Part shown: one piece after another, positions 1-6,856 of the stretch
Numbering within the stretch: the stretch's first letter is position 1
Layout of the letters: every line of letters begins with the position of its first letter
NCBI GenBank assembly: GCA_013697465.1
Contig: JACCWU010000354.1
Coordinates: 1 to 12,054 of the forward strand
Length of the DNA stretch: 12,054 nt
Direction of reading: 5' to 3'
From: Actinomycetota bacterium
GTDB taxonomy: Bacteria > Actinomycetota > Thermoleophilia > Gaiellales > Gaiellaceae
Position numbers and translations under genes: made by a program
The notes under the pieces: generated by a model
What the model was told of the DNA's origin: nothing
The model's input: only the letters and a program-made list of their open reading frames with translations
Databases searched by the model: none

Positions 1-77
1 GCTGCACGGGGTACCAGTCGATCGTCGAGTCGGTGCGGGCCGCCGGCGCAGCGCTTCGGGAAGGAGCGACCCGCTGA
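1..77 (+). CDS. [2Fe-2S] subunit of a xanthine dehydrogenase-family hydroxylase, C-terminal end only
   Basis: Only the last 24 codons are present, read in the frame starting at base 3 and ending at TGA 75-77. The fragment begins Cys-Thr-Gly-Tyr-Gln-Ser-Ile. This is the end of the CRCTGY-type motif that binds the second [2Fe-2S] cluster in CoxS/XdhC-like small subunits, followed by the usual short helix. In this family the small subunit passes electrons from the molybdenum centre to FAD. The stop codon overlaps the next gene's start in CTGA (74-77), and the FAD and molybdopterin subunits follow directly, so the assignment rests on both the motif and the gene order. The gene's own start and promoter lie outside the window. 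Confidence 0.8.
   Translation, partial: CTGYQSIVESVRAAGAALREGATR
59..66 (+). promoter_or_regulatory. Shine-Dalgarno sequence that fixes the FAD-subunit start
   Basis: GGAAGGAG ends 7 bases before the CTG at 74. The next gene of the operon has AGGAGG (861-866), also 7 bases before its ATG at 874. The matched spacing supports initiation at the CTG, where no ATG, GTG or TTG is available in frame. Confidence 0.6.
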
Positions 78-877
78 TCCCCGCGCCCGTCCGCTACGCC
101 CGGGCCTCGAGCGTCGAGGAGGCGCTCGAGCTGCTCGCCGATCCGGAGGCCAAGGCCATCGCGGGCGGCCAGTCGCTCATCCCGGTGCTGAAGCTCCGGA
201 TCGCCAGGCCCTCGCTCGTCGTGGACATCTCGTGGCTCGAGCTGCGTGATGTCGCCATTCGCGGCGGCGAGCTCCATCTGGGACCGCTCACCACCTGGGA
301 CGACCTCCTTCGCGCGCCCGAGCTCGACCGCCCCGCGCTCGCCGCGCTCGCCGAGTGCGCTTCGGGCATCGGCGACCTCCAGGTGCGAAACCGCGGAACG
401 ATCGGAGGCAGCCTCGCGCACGCGGATCCGGCGTCGGACATGCCGGCCGTCCTGCTTGCGCTGGGAGCTGTCCTTCAGCTTCGCTCAACCGCCGGCGAAC
501 GGACGGTTGCGGCAGCGGACTTCGCTCTCGGCCCATTCACCACCGCCCTCGACGCGCAAGAGCTGATCGTGGACATCGTCGTTCCCGTACCGGGCGCGGG
601 ATCGGGATCCGCGTACGTGAGCGTCGAGCATCCGGCGTCCGGGTTCGCGCTCGCGGGTGCCGCCGCCCTGGTCGCTGCGGACGGGAGCCGGAGCATCGCG
701 GTCACCGGAATCGCGTCGAACCCGTTCGTGGTTAGCGACGAGTCACAGCCCTACGCGGGTGTCGACGTCTTCGATGATCGCTACGCCACCGCCGAGTACC
801 GTCGCCACGTCACGGAGGTTGTCGTTCGGCGTGCGCTCGAACGCGCCGAGCGGCACAGACAGGAGGATCGCGAATGA
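74..877 (+). CDS. FAD-binding (medium) subunit of a xanthine dehydrogenase-family hydroxylase
   Basis: This is a CoxM-like subunit that moves electrons from the [2Fe-2S] clusters to FAD. The protein is 267 residues if it starts at CTG 74. It has the two FAD pyrophosphate-binding motifs of the family: AGGQSLIP at residues 30-37 and TIGGSLAHADPASD from residue 109. The C-terminal domain ends in the typical YRRHVTEVVVRRAL helix. Start choice: the first in-frame GTG (185) would delete the AGGQSL motif. From 74 the protein reads (M)IPAPVRYARASSVEEAL, a textbook CoxM N-terminus, with a good ribosome site upstream. It is somewhat short for the family, apparently through loss of a loop after residue 205. 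It overlaps both neighbours (CTGA upstream, ATGA downstream), so the three subunits are translationally coupled. Confidence 0.88.
   Translation: MIPAPVRYARASSVEEALELLADPEAKAIAGGQSLIPVLKLRIARPSLVVDISWLELRDVAIRGGELHLGPLTTWDDLLRAPELDRPALAALAECASGIGDLQVRNRGTIGGSLAHADPASDMPAVLLALGAVLQLRSTAGERTVAAADFALGPFTTALDAQELIVDIVVPVPGAGSGSAYVSVEHPASGFALAGAAALVAADGSRSIAVTGIASNPFVVSDESQPYAGVDVFDDRYATAEYRRHVTEVVVRRALERAERHRQEDRE
861..866 (+). promoter_or_regulatory. Shine-Dalgarno sequence of the molybdopterin subunit
   Basis: AGGAGG lies 7 bases before ATG 874, inside the last codons of the FAD-subunit gene. With the ATGA overlap at 874-877 it indicates re-initiation by ribosomes finishing the upstream gene. 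Confidence 0.7.
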
Positions 878-3156
878 GTGAGACCGTGATCGGCTCCCGG
901 CGGCCGAGAATCGATGCGCCGGACAAGGTCACCGGCGCGACGCGGTACGCGGCCGACGGCTACATCCACGGGCTTCTCCACGCTCGGCCGGTTCTCTCGA
1001 CCGAAGCGCACGCGCGGATTCGGGCTGTCCACCGCGACGACGCGCTCGCTGTGCCCGGCGTCGTCGCGGTCCTCGTCGCGTCCGATTTCCCCATGGCGGC
1101 CGGCGGTGGCGACCGCACGTCGGAGCCCCTCGCCCGCGAGGAGGTGGTCTTCGCGGGCCAGCCCGTGGCGATCGTCGTGGGTGAGAGCGAGGCCGCCGCG
1201 GAGGACGGAGCCGAGACGGTCCTCGTCGAGTACGAGCCGCTCGAAGCCGTCGTCGATCTCGAGGAGGCGATGCAACCCGGAGCCGCGCTCGCCCGCCTCG
1301 CCGAGGACTCGGACGACGGCGGCGACCTGGAGTCGATCCACGCCGGGGTCGACCACGGGGAGGAGGAGGCCGAGGAGGAGGAGCTCTCGGGCAACGTCCT
1401 CGACCGCGTCAACCGGAGCTCCGGAGACGCGGCGGCCGCGCTCGAGGCCAGCGACGCCGTGGTCTCGGCGACGTTCCGAACGCCCTGGATGTATCAGGCC
1501 TACATCGAGCCTCAGGTCGCGACCGCGTGGCTCGAGCCGTCGGGGACACTCGTCGTGTCGACGAGCACCCAGGGCTCGTTCGTGACGAGGAGCGAGTTGG
1601 CGCGCGCGTTCGACCTGCCGCTCGACCGGATCCGGGTGATCGCCGAGCCTTTGGGCGGCGCGTTCGGCGGCAAGTTCGCGCTCGTCGAGCCGTTGGTCGT
1701 CGGCGCAGCCCTCGCGCTGCGGCGGCCGGTACGTCTCGTGCTGACTCGCGCCGAGGACTTCCAGGCGACGAATCCCGCGTCCGCCCAGATCAGCCACCTC
1801 CGCATGGGCGGCCGGAAGGACGGCACGCTGACGGCGATCGAGGCGCGGATGATCGTCGATCGCGGCTCCAACGCAGGCTGGGGCGTCGAGGGAATCACGT
1901 CGCTCCTCGTCGCCGGGCCATACCGCTGGGAGGCGCACAACCTCCGCGGCTACGGCGTCCAGACCAACCGCTTCACGTTCGGCGCCTACCGCGCCCCCGG
2001 CGCGCCCACCGCGGCGTTCGCCGTCGAGTCGCTCCTCGACGAGCTTGCAGAGGAGCTCGGGATCGACCCGATCGAGCTCCGGCTGAAAAACGCCGTGGTC
2101 GAGGGCGACGTCGGGGTCAGCGGCAACGCCTTTCCGGCGATGGGCGCCGTTGACGTGCTCGAGCGCCTCCAGGATCATGCTCTGTGGAAGAACCGCGCGT
2201 CGCTTCCCGAGGGCGAGGGAGTCGGGGTCGCGGCAGGGTACTGGCCCGGCGGCAACGAGCCCGCCGCGGCCGTGTGCCGCGTGGACACGGACGGGACGAT
2301 GACCGTCGTCACCTCGGCGGCGGACATGAGCGGGGTCAACACGGGGTTCGCCGCCATCGCCGCGGCCGCCTTCGGCCTCTCCCCGGACAAGGTGCGAGTC
2401 GTCTCGGCCGATACGGCGACCGGGCCGTACGCGGGAGCGAGCGGCGGCTCGAAGGTCACGTACACGGTGGGCAAGGCGGTGCTCGGGGCGGCGGAAGCGG
2501 CACGCGTCAAGGTGCTGGCTGCCGCGTCGGAGGAGCTCGAGATCGCACCCGGCGACCTCGAGGTCGTGGACGGTGTCGTCCGAGCGAAGGGCGCTCCCGA
2601 TCGCTCGATCACGGTGGAGGAGATCGCCCGCAAGGCTCTCCGCTTCGGCGGCCGGTACGAGCCCATCGAAGGCCACGGCGGCTCGGCACAGACGAAGTCG
2701 GCTCCTTCGGTGGCCGGGCACCTCTCACATGTCCGCGTCGATCGCGAGACCGGCGAGGTCGAGCTTCTCGCCCACGTGATCGCACAGGACGTAGGGCGAG
2801 CGCTGAACCCCGCACTCGTCGAGGGCCAGATGCGCGGCGGCGCGACGCAGGGAATGGGCTGGGCACTCTTCGAGCAGCTCGAGCACGACGAGGACGGGCG
2901 GCTCGTCACCGGCTCGTTCCTCGACTACGCGATCCCGCTGTCGGACCGCGTTCCGGACATCGACACGCTGATCGTCGAGGTGCCCGCGGCCGACGGCCCC
3001 TTCGGCGCGAAGGGCATCGGCGAGGCTCCCGTCGTCGCCGCACCCGCCGCCATCGCGAACGCCGTCGCAGCCGCGACGGGGGTCCGGATGCGGCGGCTCC
3101 CGATGACGGCTCCGCGGATCTGGGAGGCGCTGAGCAGTGCATCCGAGCCTGCGTAG
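874..3156 (+). CDS. Molybdopterin-binding (large) subunit of a xanthine dehydrogenase-family hydroxylase, substrate unknown
   Basis: This 760-residue catalytic subunit should hydroxylate a carbon centre (aldehyde, purine or N-heterocycle type) at a molybdenum cofactor. Visible landmarks, with functions known from the family: TSTQGSF near 230-235, whose Gln233 matches the Gln beside the Mo ligands; GGAFGGKF at 261-268; AYRAPGAP at 371-378; the cofactor stretch GASGGSKVTYTVGKA at 521-535; and GAKGIGEAP at 711-719 with catalytic Glu717. In form I CO dehydrogenases the loop at 371 reads AYxCSFR. Here the Cys position is Ala374, so CO oxidation is unlikely. Residues about 143-172 form a very acidic linker (run EEEAEEEE) between the N-terminal Ald_Xan_dh domain and the Mo domain. 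ATG 874 overlaps the previous stop and has a strong ribosome site. The adjoining amidohydrolase suggests catabolism of a ring compound or amide, which is inference. Confidence 0.92.
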   Translation: MSETVIGSRRPRIDAPDKVTGATRYAADGYIHGLLHARPVLSTEAHARIRAVHRDDALAVPGVVAVLVASDFPMAAGGGDRTSEPLAREEVVFAGQPVAIVVGESEAAAEDGAETVLVEYEPLEAVVDLEEAMQPGAALARLAEDSDDGGDLESIHAGVDHGEEEAEEEELSGNVLDRVNRSSGDAAAALEASDAVVSATFRTPWMYQAYIEPQVATAWLEPSGTLVVSTSTQGSFVTRSELARAFDLPLDRIRVIAEPLGGAFGGKFALVEPLVVGAALALRRPVRLVLTRAEDFQATNPASAQISHLRMGGRKDGTLTAIEARMIVDRGSNAGWGVEGITSLLVAGPYRWEAHNLRGYGVQTNRFTFGAYRAPGAPTAAFAVESLLDELAEELGIDPIELRLKNAVVEGDVGVSGNAFPAMGAVDVLERLQDHALWKNRASLPEGEGVGVAAGYWPGGNEPAAAVCRVDTDGTMTVVTSAADMSGVNTGFAAIAAAAFGLSPDKVRVVSADTATGPYAGASGGSKVTYTVGKAVLGAAEAARVKVLAAASEELEIAPGDLEVVDGVVRAKGAPDRSITVEEIARKALRFGGRYEPIEGHGGSAQTKSAPSVAGHLSHVRVDRETGEVELLAHVIAQDVGRALNPALVEGQMRGGATQGMGWALFEQLEHDEDGRLVTGSFLDYAIPLSDRVPDIDTLIVEVPAADGPFGAKGIGEAPVVAAPAAIANAVAAATGVRMRRLPMTAPRIWEALSSASEPA

Positions 3157-3159
3157 ACT
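3154..3159 (+). promoter_or_regulatory. Putative -10 element for a leaderless amidohydrolase transcript
   Basis: TAGACT (TANNNT) ends 6 bases before GTG 3166, and its TAG is also the stop codon of the large-subunit gene. There is no Shine-Dalgarno sequence before 3166. No convincing -35 is visible. The gene may also be read from the upstream operon. Confidence 0.4.
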
Positions 3160-3165
3160 GAGTTT

Positions 3166-4314
3166 GTGACCCCGATCGAGCGCGCGCGGACGATCGTGGA
3201 CTCGTACGACGAGTCCGTGCGCGCCGAGCTTCCCGAGGGTGCGCTGCTCTTCGATGCGCACACCCATCTCGGGAACGACATCGACGGGATGGTCGGCCGC
3301 TACGAGGACCTGACCGGGATCCTCGACCGATACGGCTTCTCACGCGCCAACGTCTTCTGCATGGACGAGCACGATCGCGAGCCGGGCTTCACCGTGCCGA
3401 ACGACCGCACGCTCGCGCACGCCGAGCGGTCCGGCGGCCGCCTCGTCCCCTATGTCCGGCTCGACCTTACGGAGCGTCCGCTCGAGGAGGCGAACCGCGC
3501 TCTCGATCTGGGCGCGAAGGGGATCAAGCTCCATCCGCGCGCCCAGGGCTTCGCTCTCGACGACGAACGCCTCGCTCCCGTCTTCCAGCTCGCCTCGGAC
3601 CGCGACGTTCCTATCCTGATCCACGGGGGACGCGGCCTTCCGCCGATCGCAGAGCACCTCGAGAGCCTCGTGCGCCGCTGCCACCGCGTACGCCTCATCG
3701 TGGCCCACGCCGGAATCGCCGACATGGCGGGGCTCGCGGGGCGGCTTGGGGGGATCCCCGGAGTCTTCTTCGACACCTCGGTGTGGAGCGCCGTCGATCT
3801 GCTGGACCTCTTCCGCCAGGTTTCGCCGGAGCAGATCGTGTACGCCTCGGACTATCCGTACGGCCGACAGCCGAACTCGTTGCTCATGGCCGTTCGCACG
3901 GCGAAGCTCGCGGGCTTCGACGACCGCCAGTTGCGCGCGATGCTCGGGGAGAACGCCCGCCGGATCGCCGACCGCGAGCCGCCGGAACCGCTTACAAGCC
4001 CGCGCGGACCGACCTCACTCACTCAGCCGCTGACCTTCGCCCGCATCCATCAGTACATCTCGATGGCCGTGCCACTCCTCTGGCTCCGGCAGCGCGACGC
4101 AATCGGCGCGCTCGGCCTTGCGGTCAACGCCTCACGCGAGCGTGACGGTTACCCCGAGGAAGCCGAGCGAATCCAAGAGCTGCTCGCCTCTGCGAGCGAG
4201 CTCTGGCGACAGAGCGCGGAGCTCGGCTCGGACGACGAGCACGTCACCGCCATGCGCACCGCGATCCAGCTCGTGAATCTCGCCGACCTGATCGCCGTCA
4301 CGACTCGGGCCTAG
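3166..4314 (+). CDS. Metal-dependent amidohydrolase (Amidohydrolase_2 type) with a C-terminal helical extension
   Basis: This 382-residue protein looks like a TIM-barrel metal-dependent hydrolase or decarboxylase of the amidohydrolase superfamily. Seen in order: DAHTHLG with the HxH metal pair (His32, His34); GAKGIKLHP at 117-124; LIHGG (His153); VAHAG (His181); and YASDYP with the late-barrel Asp229. This is the family's full metal ligand set. The barrel ends near residue 272. A roughly 100-residue tail (283-382) follows that looks mostly helical and matches nothing I can name. The start is GTG 3166, 9 bases after the preceding stop, with no ribosome site but a TAGACT box 6 bases upstream. 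It is probably functionally linked to the hydroxylase, for example acting on an oxidised ring product. The substrate cannot be read from the sequence. The 3' end overlaps the convergent gene by CTAG. Confidence 0.85.
   Translation: MTPIERARTIVDSYDESVRAELPEGALLFDAHTHLGNDIDGMVGRYEDLTGILDRYGFSRANVFCMDEHDREPGFTVPNDRTLAHAERSGGRLVPYVRLDLTERPLEEANRALDLGAKGIKLHPRAQGFALDDERLAPVFQLASDRDVPILIHGGRGLPPIAEHLESLVRRCHRVRLIVAHAGIADMAGLAGRLGGIPGVFFDTSVWSAVDLLDLFRQVSPEQIVYASDYPYGRQPNSLLMAVRTAKLAGFDDRQLRAMLGENARRIADREPPEPLTSPRGPTSLTQPLTFARIHQYISMAVPLLWLRQRDAIGALGLAVNASRERDGYPEEAERIQELLASASELWRQSAELGSDDEHVTAMRTAIQLVNLADLIAVTTRA
4311..4314. other. Shared stop-codon palindrome CTAG between convergent genes
   Basis: The TAG of the amidohydrolase (4312-4314, plus) and the TAG of the hydrolase-cyclase (4313-4311, minus) are both supplied by one CTAG. 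The genes overlap by 4 bases and no intergenic terminator fits between them. Confidence 0.9.
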
Positions 4315-5633
4315 CTCGACGAAGCCGCAAAGACCCGGCGGGCACCCTCGATCCCCTTCAGCTCGTGCTCACCGCGGTCCTCGAAGTGAAGACCGGAGCC
4401 TGCTACGAGGTCGCACGTCGTCGAGCTCACCAGCACTTCGCCGGCGCCGGCGAGCGACATGATGCGCGCGCCGACGTGCACTGCGATCCCACGTGGCTTG
4501 TCGCCGGCTCTCCGTTCGACCTCCCCGGTGTGAGCCCCCGCCCGCACCTCCAGCCCGAGCGCGTCGAGCTCCGCTCGGATCGCGAGAGCACAGCGGATCG
4601 CCCGCGCAGGCCCGTCGAAGAGCGCCAGGAAGCCGTCCCCGGCGGTGTCGATCTCTTCACCCGAGAAGCGCTCGAGCTCGCGGCGGACCGCGGCGTTGTG
4701 CGACCTGAGGAGCGTCGCCCAGGCAGCATCGCCGAGACTGTGCGCTCTTTCGGTCGAGCCGACGAGGTCGGTAAACAGAACTGTCGCGAGCACGCGATCC
4801 GAGGCGGCCGCGGGCCGCGTACCCGTCAGGAACTCCTCGACCTCGTCGAGGAGCGCGTCCATGTCGACCCACGGGACGTGCACGTCACCCGGGAGCTCGA
4901 CGAAGCGGGCGCCGGCGATGCGCTCGGCGACGAACCGCCCTTCTTCGACTCTGGAGTCACGGTCTCCCGTGCGATGAAGGACGAGTGTCGGACATTGGAC
5001 CGCGGGAAGAGCCGCGCGCACGTCGGCCTTCGAGTTCATCAGGATGAGGTCGCGCGCAGCCGCGGGACTCAGCGATGCCCTCCCTCGCCGCTCGAACCAT
5101 GCAATCTCAGCCGGGTCGGCGTTCGGAATCATCGTCGAGATGTCGACGTTCTCGCCCCATGTCTCTTCCAGCTCACGCGCGGTCGCCGCCCGCTCCTCCG
5201 CGGTGGGAGCCCAGGGGTAGTCCTGGCTCCGTAGCCGCTTCGCGTACGTCCCGTACAAGACGAGCGCACGGGTACGCTGTGGGTAAGAGGCGGCGAAGAG
5301 AACGCTCATGGGCCCGCCCTCCGAGTAACCAAGCAACGCAGCCCGCTCGCTCCCCGCTGCGTCCATGACGGCCCGAACGTCGTCCATCCGCGTCTCGAAG
5401 TCGGGAAGGCCCACCGTTCTGTCCGAGAGGCCGGTGCCGCGCTTGTCGAATCGGATCAGGCGTGCGAACGAACCGAGCCGTTCGAGGAAGCGGGCATGGT
5501 CAGAGTGCTCCCAGTCGATCTCGAGGTGCGAGAAGAATCCGGGGACGAGGACGAGGTCGAACGGGCCGGCGCCCGTCACCTGGTAGGCGATGTTCACCTC
5601 GCCGCTGCGCGCGTAGCGAATCGGCGCGCTCAC
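4311..5633 (-). CDS. Alpha/beta-hydrolase fused to a class III adenylate/guanylate cyclase domain (Rv1900c/LipJ-like)
   Basis: This is a 440-residue two-domain protein. Residues 1-270 are an alpha/beta hydrolase with nucleophile Ser104 in GYSEGG, an acid in GDRD (Asp224 or Asp226) and His252 in DVHVPW, so the triad looks intact. Residues about 278-437 are a class III cyclase: metal Asp289 in FTDLVGST, metal Asp333 in TAGDGF, and transition-state Arg390 in VHVGAR. The base-selecting positions are unusual: Asp329 sits where adenylyl cyclases have Lys and, by my hand alignment, Lys379 sits where they have Asp. His386 replaces the usual Asn. Mycobacterium tuberculosis Rv1900c has the same architecture and makes cAMP slowly. 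The GTG 5633 start overlaps the tag stop (GTGA) and has GAGGAG 5 bases upstream. The 70 extra open codons upstream lie antiparallel-frame inside tag and are spurious. No signal peptide, so probably cytosolic. Confidence 0.9.
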   Translation of the reverse strand: MSAPIRYARSGEVNIAYQVTGAGPFDLVLVPGFFSHLEIDWEHSDHARFLERLGSFARLIRFDKRGTGLSDRTVGLPDFETRMDDVRAVMDAAGSERAALLGYSEGGPMSVLFAASYPQRTRALVLYGTYAKRLRSQDYPWAPTAEERAATARELEETWGENVDISTMIPNADPAEIAWFERRGRASLSPAAARDLILMNSKADVRAALPAVQCPTLVLHRTGDRDSRVEEGRFVAERIAGARFVELPGDVHVPWVDMDALLDEVEEFLTGTRPAAASDRVLATVLFTDLVGSTERAHSLGDAAWATLLRSHNAAVRRELERFSGEEIDTAGDGFLALFDGPARAIRCALAIRAELDALGLEVRAGAHTGEVERRAGDKPRGIAVHVGARIMSLAGAGEVLVSSTTCDLVAGSGLHFEDRGEHELKGIEGARRVFAASSS

Positions 5634-6199
5634 GTCAGCTCCTCGAACCGAAAGCAGTCGACTGTGTGATCGTTGACCATGCCCACGGCCTGCATGAGGG
5701 CATAGCAGATCGTCGGGCCCACGAACCGGAACCCGCGCCGCTTCAGATCCTTCGAGAGCGCCCGCGACTCGGCCGTCTCCGCGGGGAGATCGTCGAGCGA
5801 CCGCCGCCGGTTGACGATCGGCTCGCCGCCCACGAAGCCCCACAGGTACTCGTCCAGGCTGCCGAGCTCCTCCTGCACGGCGAGCACGGCTCCGGCATTC
5901 GAGATCGTCGACTCGACCTTCGCCCGGTTGCGGACGATCCCCGGATCGCCCAGAAGCCGTTCGATGTCAGCCGACCTGAAGGCGGCAACGCGCTCGGGGT
6001 CGAAGCCGGCAAACGCCCGGCGGTACCCCTCCCGCTTACGGAGGATCGTCGACCAGGAGAGGCCCGCCTGTGCCCCCTCCAGCGTCAGCATCTCGAAGAG
6101 GTGGCGGTCGTCGTGCGAAGGAACGCCCCATTCCTCGTCGTGGTAGGCGAGCATCGGCGCATCGCCTCCTGAAGCCCACTCGCAGCGCGTCACGTCCAT
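5630..6199 (-). CDS. tag: DNA-3-methyladenine glycosylase I
   Basis: This 189-residue protein removes 3-methyladenine from alkylated DNA by base excision, leaving an abasic site. The zinc-snap ligands known from E. coli Tag are all in place: Cys6 (TRCEW), His20 (YHDEEWG), His178 and Cys182 (NDHTVDC). The catalytic-pocket motif LEGAQAGLSW with Glu41, and FDPERVAAF, are also typical. Length matches the family (about 187 residues). Start: ATG 6199 gives MDVTRCEW. GTG 6193 would give VTRCEW and cannot be excluded, and the longer GTG 6220 adds a non-family leader and runs up to the divergent gene. The gene lies back to back with the cyclophilin gene, 24 bases between starts, and overlaps the hydrolase-cyclase by GTGA. 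A DNA repair enzyme coupled to a cyclase fusion has no obvious functional logic. Confidence 0.93.
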   Translation of the reverse strand: MDVTRCEWASGGDAPMLAYHDEEWGVPSHDDRHLFEMLTLEGAQAGLSWSTILRKREGYRRAFAGFDPERVAAFRSADIERLLGDPGIVRNRAKVESTISNAGAVLAVQEELGSLDEYLWGFVGGEPIVNRRRSLDDLPAETAESRALSKDLKRRGFRFVGPTICYALMQAVGMVNDHTVDCFRFEELT

Positions 6200-6205
6200 T
6201 CGACG

Positions 6206-6215
6206 CGGATAGGAT
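6206..6215. promoter_or_regulatory. Putative divergent leaderless promoter region (tag / cyclophilin)
   Basis: Plus strand: TAGGAT (6210-6215) ends 8 bases before ATG 6224. Minus strand: TATCCG (6211-6206) ends 6 bases before ATG 6199 and matches the -10 consensus only in its first half. Only 24 bases separate the two start codons and neither gene has a Shine-Dalgarno sequence, so both messages would be nearly or fully leaderless. No -35 elements are recognisable. Confidence 0.35.
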
Positions 6216-6223
6216 CGCACGCG

Positions 6224-6856
6224 ATGCGCGCACTGCTCCTCGCCCTCGCACTGCTGGCGCTCGTCGCCGGCTGCGGCGGGGACGACGAGCAGCCGTCCGG
6301 CGGATCGGGCTGCGAGACCGTCGGAGCGCCCGACAAGCGGGACGCGCCGACGTTGAAGCCTCCGTCCGGAACACTCGACCCCAGCAAGACGTACGCGCTC
6401 GTGTTCGAGACGAGCTGCGGCAGCTTCACCGTCGGGCTCAATCTCACGGTCGCGCCGGAGGCCACTGCGTCACTCGTGCACCTCGCCCGCGAGGGCTTCT
6501 ACGACGACACGGTGTTCCACCGGATCGTCCCCGGCTTCGTGATCCAGGGCGGTGACCCGACGCAGAGCGGGCAGGGCGAGCCGGGATACGCGACCCTCGA
6601 CGTGCCTCCGCCTTCCGTCCGCTATACGAAGGGGACCGTCGCGATGGCGAAGTCGGGGTTCGAGCCTGCGGGAACCGCCGGGAGCCAGTTCTTCGTCGTC
6701 ACCGCCGAGGATGCGGGCCTCCCGCCGGAGTACGCGGTCGTCGGCGAGGTCACCGACGGGCTCGACGTCGTCGAGCGCATCGGCTTGCTCGGCGACGCCA
6801 ACGAGCAACCGACGCAACCGGTCGTCGTCCGGACGGTCACCGTCACGGAGACGTGA
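6224..6856 (+). CDS. Cyclophilin-type peptidyl-prolyl cis-trans isomerase, lipoprotein
   Basis: This 210-residue protein should catalyse proline cis-trans isomerisation outside the cytoplasm. The N-terminus is a short lipoprotein signal (MRALLLALALLALVAGC) with lipobox LVAGC and acylated Cys17, followed by a flexible Gly/Asp/Ser stretch to about residue 50. The cyclophilin domain fills the rest: FHRIVPGFVIQGGDP with the catalytic Arg in FHR, then the GSQFFV motif with its active-site Gln and Phe. Bacterial secreted cyclophilins of this compact kind fold exported proteins. ATG 6224 is set by the signal peptide. The stop TGA (6854-6856) shares a base with the next gene's ATG (TGATG), so the two are coupled, although their functions look unrelated. 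Confidence 0.92.
   Translation: MRALLLALALLALVAGCGGDDEQPSGGSGCETVGAPDKRDAPTLKPPSGTLDPSKTYALVFETSCGSFTVGLNLTVAPEATASLVHLAREGFYDDTVFHRIVPGFVIQGGDPTQSGQGEPGYATLDVPPPSVRYTKGTVAMAKSGFEPAGTAGSQFFVVTAEDAGLPPEYAVVGEVTDGLDVVERIGLLGDANEQPTQPVVVRTVTVTET

Noticed and set aside
781..2721. A 646-codon open frame on the minus strand opposite the molybdopterin subunit
   Set aside because: It is antisense to a gene with clear catalytic motifs, is Arg/Gly/Ala-rich without domains, and is explained by G/C-rich third codon positions.
874..3156. Annotation as carbon monoxide dehydrogenase large subunit (CoxL)
   Set aside because: The active-site loop is AYRAPGA rather than AYxCSFR, so the copper-ligating cysteine is missing.
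5125..5150. A second GGAAT-N18-GTT match, plus strand
   Set aside because: It is inside the hydrolase-cyclase gene, antisense, with no gene to drive downstream. About 0.4 such matches are expected by chance in a window this size on both strands.
5634..5843. N-terminal extension of the hydrolase-cyclase by 70 codons
   Set aside because: It lies within tag in a different frame. The family N-terminus begins at GTG 5633, which has a ribosome site and overlaps the tag stop.
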